Source of the DNA: Levilinea sp.
GTDB lineage: Bacteria; Chloroflexota; Anaerolineae; Anaerolineales; Anaerolineaceae
Assembly: GCA_029975215.1 (NCBI GenBank)
Contig: JARKPO010000003.1
Location: forward strand, 62,001 to 126,000
Reading direction: 5' to 3'
DNA length: 64,000 nucleotides
Positions 58,899 through 64,000 of this stretch are shown piece by piece (positions within the stretch are counted from its first letter, which is position 1; each line of letters begins with the position of its first letter). Both the position numbers and the translations under genes were made by a program. Under the pieces are notes generated by a model that had not been told where the DNA came from, searched no databases, and worked only from the letters and a program-made list of their open reading frames with translations.

Positions 58899-59066
58899 GC
58901 TGACTCCTATCCGGGGTGGGATGGCTGCCGCGCCGGACGAGGGCAAAACACCGCGGCGTTCCGGTCTGGCGATGCCTTAGTTTATCATACTTGCCCCGCA
59001 GCGGGGCCTCGCCCGGCCGCGGGTTGTGGTATAGTACAGCATAATCATTTTCTGATTAGAGGCTGC

Positions 59067-59609
59067 ATGTCCCCTCGTCCTGCTGCTCCCCTGACTTTGG
59101 AATTCATCCTGCTCGGCCTGTTGGACGCCCGCCCGGCGCACGGCTACGATCTGCATAAGCAGCTTTCCGGGGATTCCCCCCTGGCGATGCTGTGGCAGGT
59201 GAAACAAAGCCAGCTGTATGCCCTGCTGGACAAGCTGGAAGCGCACGGGCTGGTGCGTTCGCAGCCCCTGTTGGAAGAATACACCCTGCCGCGCAAGCAG
59301 TATGAATTGACCCCTCTGGGCCGCGAGCAGCTGTATGCCTGGCGTTCAGCGCCGGTGGAGCATGTGCGCGACCTGCGTCAGGAATTCCTGGCGCGCCTGT
59401 ATTTTGCCCGCTGCGCTGGGGATGATATTGCCCGCGGGCTGATCACTGCCCAAAAGCAGCGCTGCCGGGTGTGGGCTGGGCGGCTGGAGGCGCGCCTGAA
59501 CGGCGAAGCGCCTGAGGCGCATTTCTCCCGCAGCGTTCACGCCTTCCGCCTTCATCAGGTGCGGGCGGCTTTGGCCTGGCTGAGCGAGTTGGAAGGCGAA
59601 TTGGTCTGA
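59067..59609 (+). CDS. PadR-family transcriptional regulator
   Basis: 180 residues. LTLEFILLGLLDARPAHGYDLHKQL, then VKQSQLYALLDKLEAHGLV and YELTPLGREQL are standard PadR winged-helix motifs. A C-terminal helical dimerisation part (about 95-180) is the longer PadR-s1/Vir type. TATAGT-like bases upstream may be its promoter. Its TGA shares one base with the ATG of the ModB-like gene, so they are translationally coupled. Confidence 0.9.
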   Translation: MSPRPAAPLTLEFILLGLLDARPAHGYDLHKQLSGDSPLAMLWQVKQSQLYALLDKLEAHGLVRSQPLLEEYTLPRKQYELTPLGREQLYAWRSAPVEHVRDLRQEFLARLYFARCAGDDIARGLITAQKQRCRVWAGRLEARLNGEAPEAHFSRSVHAFRLHQVRAALAWLSELEGELV

Positions 59610-60436
59610 TGACACCTGTTTCCAGGTTAGGGGTCTTGCGTCGGCTGCGCAAAAGCGGCTGGCAGCTGTTTGCAGTGCCGTTTTTGCTGTTTATCACCTT
59701 GCCCCTGGCGGCCCTCTTCCTGCGCCTCACCCCCGCAGACATCAGCGGCAGTCTGCGGGATGCCCAGGTGGTGCAGGCCGTCACCCTCAGCCTGCAAACC
59801 TCGCTGGTGACGGTGGTGGTGACGCTGCTGGCAGGCACGCCCGTGGCCTATCTCATTTACCGCCGCCGCACGCCGCTCTACCGTTTATTGGACATTCTGA
59901 TTGACCTGCCCACGGTACTGCCCCCGGCAGTGGCGGGCGTGGCTTTGCTGATGGCTTTTGGGCGGCAGGGGCTGGTGGGGAGCTGGCTGACGCAGCTGGG
60001 CATCAGCCTGCCGTTCACGCCCGCGGCGGTGGTTTTGGCTCAGACCTTTGTGGCTGCGCCTCTGTATATCCGCTCGGCGGCCCTCGGCTTTTCGGGGGTG
60101 GACTGCGAGCTGAGGAAAGCCGCGGCCCTGGATGGGGCCAACCGTATGCAGACCTTTCGCTTCATCATGCTGCCCATCGCCTGGCATGCCCTGCTTTCGG
60201 GCATCGTGATGACCTGGGCGCGCGCGCTGGGGGAATTTGGCGCGACCATCATTTTCGCAGGCAATTTCCCGGGGCGCACTCAAACCATGCCGCTAGCCAT
60301 CTACATTGGCTTTGAATTGGACCTCAAGGTGGCCCTGACTCTCTCGGCCTTGTTGGTCCTCACCTCTTTTCTGATCCTGGCTGTGGTCAAGAATTACCTC
60401 AATAACCATCTCGAAGCCCAAAATCCGGTGGATTAG
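59609..60436 (+). CDS. ABC transporter permease, ModB (molybdate/tungstate)-like
   Basis: 275 residues with six membrane segments. The EAA-type loop ELRKAAALDGANRMQTFRFIMLPIAWHALLSG, and DLPTVLPPAVAGVALLMAFG, RALGEFGATIIFAGNFPGRTQTMPLAIY are typical of ModB/TupB. No binding protein (ModA) or ATPase (ModC) gene is adjacent, so the partners must be elsewhere. Translationally coupled to a PadR regulator. The substrate assignment to molybdate or tungstate is by family only. Confidence 0.85.
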   Translation: MTPVSRLGVLRRLRKSGWQLFAVPFLLFITLPLAALFLRLTPADISGSLRDAQVVQAVTLSLQTSLVTVVVTLLAGTPVAYLIYRRRTPLYRLLDILIDLPTVLPPAVAGVALLMAFGRQGLVGSWLTQLGISLPFTPAAVVLAQTFVAAPLYIRSAALGFSGVDCELRKAAALDGANRMQTFRFIMLPIAWHALLSGIVMTWARALGEFGATIIFAGNFPGRTQTMPLAIYIGFELDLKVALTLSALLVLTSFLILAVVKNYLNNHLEAQNPVD

Positions 60437-60488
60437 CCGACCTACCTGGCTGGTCAGGTGAGCCGTGCTGTACCGCCTGCCTGGTGCG

Positions 60489-60513
60489 CGCCCCCCATTC
60501 AGGGGGGCGTTTT
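60489..60513 (+). terminator. Terminator of the PadR/ModB-like operon
   Basis: CGCCCCCC and GGGGGGCG pair around ATTCA and are followed by TTTTC. Confidence 0.78.
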
Positions 60514-60675
60514 CATCACTCGATCGGGTGCGCATTGAGCTAACGATCGGGCTTTGTACCCCCCAGATGGCCAGGCGAATCCCTCGCCCCTGAAACCCGC
60601 CGGAGGGCGGGCGACTTTCTACTGGCAAGGATGTATAAAGAAGGTCGCTTGAAGGAGTGATCAAGGAGTGCAGCG

Positions 60676-61128
60676 ATGGCTTACGGAAATGTGCAGCTCA
60701 AAAATTTAGATGAAACGGCCAACAGCCTGTTTGAACGCGAAGCCGCTAAAGCCAGTTGGAATCAGATTCTGGCGCGCATCACCCGCCACTGTACCTGCCT
60801 GGCACAGCTGAACGATGAAGACTGCGGCAGCGGCCTGCACGGCGAACATTACGGCGGGCTTACTGAAGTGCCGTTGGAACTGGTGTGCGGCACCGAGAGC
60901 CGCGGGCAGGATTTTGACTCCGCCTTTCGCCCCACCCGCTCGCACAACCGCGAACGCTGGCTGTCGGTGGCGCTGGCGCGCCTGCAGGGGCGCGGGCTGC
61001 CCCCGGTTACCCTGATCCTCAAGGACGGCCTGTATTACGTGCGCGATGGACATCACCGCGTTTCGGTGGCGCGCGCCCTGGGGGAAGCCTTCATCGAAGC
61101 CGAGGTGATCGTGTGGGAAAACGCCTGA
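60676..61128 (+). CDS. Small ParB/sulfiredoxin-fold (DGHHRVSVAR) protein
   Basis: 150 residues. GLPPVTLILKDGLYYVRDGHHRVSVARALGEAFIEAEVIVW (about 107-148) is closely similar to the core of the protein at 49283, and the D124-G-H-H-R box falls at the same residue numbers. The N-terminus has two adjacent Cys (HCTCLAQL) and a third in EDCGSG. Without a DNA-binding domain, its role may be nucleotide sensing or hydrolysis. A 9-codon ORF (60631-60660) lies just upstream. Own terminator. Confidence 0.75.
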   Translation: MAYGNVQLKNLDETANSLFEREAAKASWNQILARITRHCTCLAQLNDEDCGSGLHGEHYGGLTEVPLELVCGTESRGQDFDSAFRPTRSHNRERWLSVALARLQGRGLPPVTLILKDGLYYVRDGHHRVSVARALGEAFIEAEVIVWENA

Positions 61129-61147
61129 TTGTGTTCTATGCCTGACC

Positions 61148-61178
61148 GCGCCCTGGGAATTCCAGGGCGCTTTGATTT
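61148..61178 (+). terminator. Terminator after the ParB-like gene
   Basis: GCGCCCTGG and CCAGGGCGC pair around GAATT, followed by TTTGATTTT. Confidence 0.85.
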
Positions 61179-61237
61179 TAAGACCAAACCAACGCCGGTT
61201 TCGCCCTGGTGCCCGCGGCTTATGGCATAATCAGAAC

Positions 61238-61894
61238 ATGTCTGCGCATAATCCCGTATATTCTCCGGTGGGTGATTCGGCCCTGTTGGTGCGCTTTGGC
61301 GAGCAGATGGACGCGGCTGCCAACCGCCGCGTGCATGCCCTGACTCAACGCCTGCGCCATCAGCCTTTGATGGGCGTGGGCGAAGCTGTTCCGGGCTACA
61401 TCACCCTGCTGATTCACTACGACCCCCTGCTCTTGACCTACGACCAGATCCTGGCCTGGGTGCGCGAACAGGCGGCCCAGGCGCAGTCAGGGACTGGCGC
61501 CGCCCCGCGCTGCGTGGAGATCCCGGTGGTGTACGGCGGCGAAGCCGGGCCGGATCTGCCCTTTGTGGCGTTGCATACCGGCCTGAGCGCGGATGAGGTC
61601 ATTCGCCGGCACACCGCCCCCACCTACACAGTGTTTTTCATCGGTTTCACCCCCGGCTTTCCCTACCTGGGCGGGATGGACGCCAGCCTGACCACGCCGC
61701 GCCTGGAAACCCCCCGTGCGCGGGTCCCGGCCGGGTCGGTGGGCATCGCTGGGCCGCAGACGGGCGTGTACCCGCTGGAATCGCCGGGCGGCTGGCGCAT
61801 CATCGGCCGCACGCAGCTGCCCCTCTTTGACCTGGCTGCTCAACCGCCCTCGCTGCTAAGCCCAGGGGATGAAGTGCGCTTTGTGCGCGCCTGA
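61238..61894 (+). CDS. pxpB: 5-oxoprolinase subunit B (KipI-like)
   Basis: 218 residues. VGDSALLVRFGEQMDAAANRRV, then IPVVYGGEAGPDLPFVA and TVFFIGFTPGFPYLGGMDASLTTPRLETPRARVPAGSVGIAGPQTGVYP are diagnostic of PxpB/KipI. PxpB normally works with PxpC and PxpA to open 5-oxoproline to glutamate; those genes are not adjacent, and the following genes are unrelated. The ATG at 61238 lies 7 bp after CATAAT without a Shine-Dalgarno, suggesting a leaderless mRNA. Confidence 0.88.
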   Translation: MSAHNPVYSPVGDSALLVRFGEQMDAAANRRVHALTQRLRHQPLMGVGEAVPGYITLLIHYDPLLLTYDQILAWVREQAAQAQSGTGAAPRCVEIPVVYGGEAGPDLPFVALHTGLSADEVIRRHTAPTYTVFFIGFTPGFPYLGGMDASLTTPRLETPRARVPAGSVGIAGPQTGVYPLESPGGWRIIGRTQLPLFDLAAQPPSLLSPGDEVRFVRA

Positions 61895-61984
61895 CCCCAG
61901 CCCCTGACCCTATTTGCCGAGACCGCGATCCCCTGCGCAGGTCTTTCCCCGGCGGGGTACTTTGTGGTAAGATATACACTAAGT

Positions 61985-62707
61985 ATGCAGAACAGTTATG
62001 CTCTCTTTCTGGGTGTGGGCGCGGCCCTGGGGCTGTGGCGGGTGGCTCAGGCCGCCGACCCTGACCAGGCCCTGCGGCGCGTGGACGGGGCCCTCTGGGT
62101 GCTCGTCGGGGCGCTGGCGGGGGCGCGTCTGGGGTTTGTGTTCAATCACAGCGCTTATTTTCAGGCCCACCCCGCAGAAATCGCCATGCTGCCTGCGGGC
62201 GGGCTGAGCCTGCCGGGGGCCCTGCTGGCTGGGTTGGGGGCGGGCCTGTGCACGGCGCGGCGCAGCGGATGGGCGCTGCGGCCCTGGCTGGATGACCTGG
62301 CGCGCCTGACCTTCCCTCTGGCGGCAGCGGCCCTGTTGGGGGCCTGGCTGAACGGGGTCGGGGCGGGGGCTGCGGCAGGGTGGGGGCTGCCCGCGCCGGA
62401 TGAACTGGGGGTGACGGCCCGCCGCGTGCCCGCACAGCTGTTGGCGGCCCTGCTTTTGGGGCTGGTCACGGCGGCGGGTGAGCGCTGGGTGCGCCCGGGA
62501 GCGCGGGCGGCCTGGACGGCGCTGGCATTGGGGCTCAGCTTGCTGCTGGCTGAAGTCCTGCGCGCGCAACCGGATTTGGGTTGGCTGGGTTTGACCCAGG
62601 ACGCATGGGCGGCAGTGGTGTTGATCCTTACCGGTGGGCTGGGCACGTTGGTGCTGGCCCGCCGCAAATTGAATCCCTTTGAATGGGAAGGTGGCCCGCA
62701 AACATGA
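61985..62707 (+). CDS. Lgt-like polytopic membrane protein lacking catalytic residues
   Basis: 240 residues with about seven membrane segments. ALAGARLGFVFNHSAYFQAHPAEIAMLPAGGLSLPGALLAG follows the first half of prolipoprotein diacylglyceryl transferase, with GGLSLPG where Lgt has GGMSFHG, so the essential His is missing. The GRxGNFxNGE region is LLGAWLNGVGAG, lacking the catalytic Arg and Glu. It is probably a degenerate paralogue. Its end overlaps the nitrilase-like gene by 4 bp (ATGA). A -10-like TATACA lies 7 bp before the ATG, another leaderless candidate. Confidence 0.68.
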   Translation: MQNSYALFLGVGAALGLWRVAQAADPDQALRRVDGALWVLVGALAGARLGFVFNHSAYFQAHPAEIAMLPAGGLSLPGALLAGLGAGLCTARRSGWALRPWLDDLARLTFPLAAAALLGAWLNGVGAGAAAGWGLPAPDELGVTARRVPAQLLAALLLGLVTAAGERWVRPGARAAWTALALGLSLLLAEVLRAQPDLGWLGLTQDAWAAVVLILTGGLGTLVLARRKLNPFEWEGGPQT

Positions 62708-63573
62708 AGATGACTCTGGCATTGGCGCAAATTAACACCCGGCTTGGCGACGTGAACGCCAACCTGGAGAAACATCTGGCCTGGATTCAGGAAGCCCACG
62801 CCAAAGGCGCGGATTTGCTGGTGTTTCCAGAACTGTCGCTGACCGGTTATGTCTTACAGGATCTGGTGCCGACCGTGTCGCACCGCCCCAACAGCGACGA
62901 CCCCGTTTTCCGCCCCCTGCTGGAGGCCAGCCAAAAGCTGGATCTGGTGGTGGGCTTTGTGGAAGAAGACCGCCGCAACCGCTTTTACATCGCCGCGGTC
63001 TACCTTTCGCGCGGGCAGGTGGTGCATGTGCACCGCAAGGTGTACCTGCCCACTTACGGCCTGTTTGATGAAGGCCGCTTCTTCGCCTGGGGCGACGCGG
63101 TGCAGGCCTTTGACACCCGTTTTGGCCGCGTGGGCATGCTGATCTGCGAGGATTTTTGGCACGCCTCGCCGCCCTACCTGCTGTGGCTGGACGGCGCGGA
63201 TCTGTTCCTGTTCCTGTCGGCTTCCCCCAGCCGCGGCCTGGATTCCACCCCCCAGCTGCAAACCTCCCGCTGGGTGGACCACATCAATCAGGCTTATGCC
63301 AGCCTGTTCACCTCTTTTGTGGCTCACACCAACCGCGTGGGCTATGAGGACGGCTTGAACTTTTGGGGTGGGGCGGCGGTGTACGACCCCAACGGCGAAA
63401 CCCTGGCCCGCGGACCGTATTTTGACGAGGCGCTGACCCTGTGCGAGGTGGATTTGAACCAGCTCCACCGCACACGTGCGCGCCTGCCGCTGCTCCGCGA
63501 TGAACGCACGTCGCTGGTGCAGCGCGAAATGAACCGCATTCTCAACGACCGGGCGAACGCCTCAGGCCGCTAA
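62704..63573 (+). CDS. Carbon-nitrogen hydrolase (nitrilase fold), putative glutaminase partner of NadE
   Basis: 289 residues. The catalytic triad E43 (FPELSLTGY), K112 (HRKVYLPTYG) and C148 (MLICEDFWH) is intact. The sequence between (DEGRFFAWGDAVQAFDTRFGRVGML) follows the N-terminal glutaminase domain of glutamine-dependent NAD synthetase. nadE starts 17 bp downstream and encodes only the synthetase domain so far as visible, so this may be a split form of the enzyme. A general amidase role is the alternative. Confidence 0.85.
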   Translation: MKMTLALAQINTRLGDVNANLEKHLAWIQEAHAKGADLLVFPELSLTGYVLQDLVPTVSHRPNSDDPVFRPLLEASQKLDLVVGFVEEDRRNRFYIAAVYLSRGQVVHVHRKVYLPTYGLFDEGRFFAWGDAVQAFDTRFGRVGMLICEDFWHASPPYLLWLDGADLFLFLSASPSRGLDSTPQLQTSRWVDHINQAYASLFTSFVAHTNRVGYEDGLNFWGGAAVYDPNGETLARGPYFDEALTLCEVDLNQLHRTRARLPLLRDERTSLVQREMNRILNDRANASGR

Positions 63574-63590
63574 ATCGATACGAGGACCCT

Positions 63591-64000
63591 ATGAACGAGC
63601 TGGAAATTAACACCGCTGTGGCCCGCCAGGTGCTGACCGGTTTTATCCGCAGTGAGATCACCCGCATGGGCTTTGAACGGGCTGTGATCGGCCTGTCGGG
63701 CGGCATTGATTCGGCCCTGTCCTGCTATCTGGCAGCGGAGGCCCTCGGCCCGCAAAACGTGCTGGCGGTGCGCATGCCGTACCGCAGCTCTTCGGCCGAT
63801 TCGCTGGAACATGCCCAATGGGTCATTGACGCGCTGGGGGTGCAGTCTTTGACGGTGGAGATCACCGAGATGGTGGAGCCGCTCTTCGCGCGCTTCGCGG
63901 ACATGAACGCCATGCGCAAGGGCAACATCATGGCCCGCCAGCGCATGATCGTGCTCTACGACCAGTCGGCGGCTTTTAACGGCCTGGTGGTGGGCACCGG
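63591..64000 (+). CDS. nadE: NAD+ synthetase, partial (5' end)
   Basis: 136 codons before the window ends. VIGLSGGIDSALSCYLAAEAL (P-loop of the N-type ATP pyrophosphatase, 36-41) and VRMPYRSSSADSLEHAQWV are diagnostic. It converts nicotinate adenine dinucleotide to NAD+ with ATP and ammonia or glutamine. The N-terminus begins directly with the synthetase domain, so no glutaminase domain is fused; the nitrilase-fold protein encoded immediately upstream could provide ammonia. CGAGGA precedes the ATG. Confidence 0.95.
   Translation, partial: MNELEINTAVARQVLTGFIRSEITRMGFERAVIGLSGGIDSALSCYLAAEALGPQNVLAVRMPYRSSSADSLEHAQWVIDALGVQSLTVEITEMVEPLFARFADMNAMRKGNIMARQRMIVLYDQSAAFNGLVVGT

Noticed and set aside
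60631-60660. 9-codon ORF (MYKEGRLKE) before the small ParB-like gene
   Set aside because: No clear ribosome-binding site or attenuator structure supports a leader peptide.
60516-60675. Possible riboswitch in the GC-rich leader of the small ParB-like gene
   Set aside because: Short inverted repeats are present but no known riboswitch consensus could be matched.

Overview
The window looks like chromosomal DNA of a moderately GC-rich, free-living bacterium. My best guess is a Chloroflexota member of class Anaerolineae. The reasons are indirect: secreted proteins with Thr/Pro-rich linkers before a LysM domain or C-terminal anchor, an orphan FtsK/EccC-like ATPase, paired M16 peptidases, a T-box pheST operon and many very short or absent 5' leaders. 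No rRNA is present to settle it. I see no prophage, insertion sequence or CRISPR array. Two near-consensus parS sites suggest the segment is not far from the replication origin.

Layout. 1-1450: the end of a formylglycine-generating-enzyme-like gene, two tRNA-Ser genes, and a tandem array of degenerate tRNA 3' ends with terminators. 1450-7465: a CDF metal transporter, an MBL-fold hydrolase, an ICMT-like methyltransferase, two small secreted or membrane proteins, a beta-propeller lipoprotein and a beta-carbonic anhydrase. 7480-11460: T-box leader and pheS-pheT. 11550-13810: an unusual three-gene operon of PyrK-like protein, PIG-L deacetylase and a DHODH-like protein that has lost its catalytic residues. 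13860-15180: a LarA-family protein. 15500-19600: a YtrA-type GntR/slipin/SdpI-like/ABC transporter operon interrupted by two parS sites. 19740-22200: a CBS protein and two CAP-LysM surface proteins. 22280-25860: an ArsR/thioredoxin/permease/DsbD-like redox or metalloid operon. 25920-34320: adenosine deaminase, two GNAT proteins, a 1062-residue membrane protein, small proteins and a flavin amine oxidase.

34440-45430 is the most interesting region. A GntR/UTRA regulator sits between two divergent arms. The left arm encodes a complete ECF transporter (S, T, A, A') followed by a PfkB-family kinase and a BtpA-family TIM barrel. The right arm encodes a PurL-like protein lacking its last domain, a second BtpA and a second PfkB kinase. 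A nucleoside hydrolase and an M24 peptidase-fold enzyme converge on the right arm. I read this as an undescribed uptake and salvage or modification pathway for a nucleoside-like or ribosylated compound. Several members carry unusual motif changes.

45520-64000: mostly household genes (murI, a PuuD-like amidotransferase, rplS, acpS, an M16 pair, a metallophosphoesterase, FAAL-like ligase plus ACP, a PadR/ModB-like pair, PxpB, nadE), mixed with less known ones. The latter include two paralogous ParB/sulfiredoxin-like proteins, a degenerate Lgt-like membrane protein, and a separately encoded nitrilase-fold protein next to nadE that may supply its ammonia.
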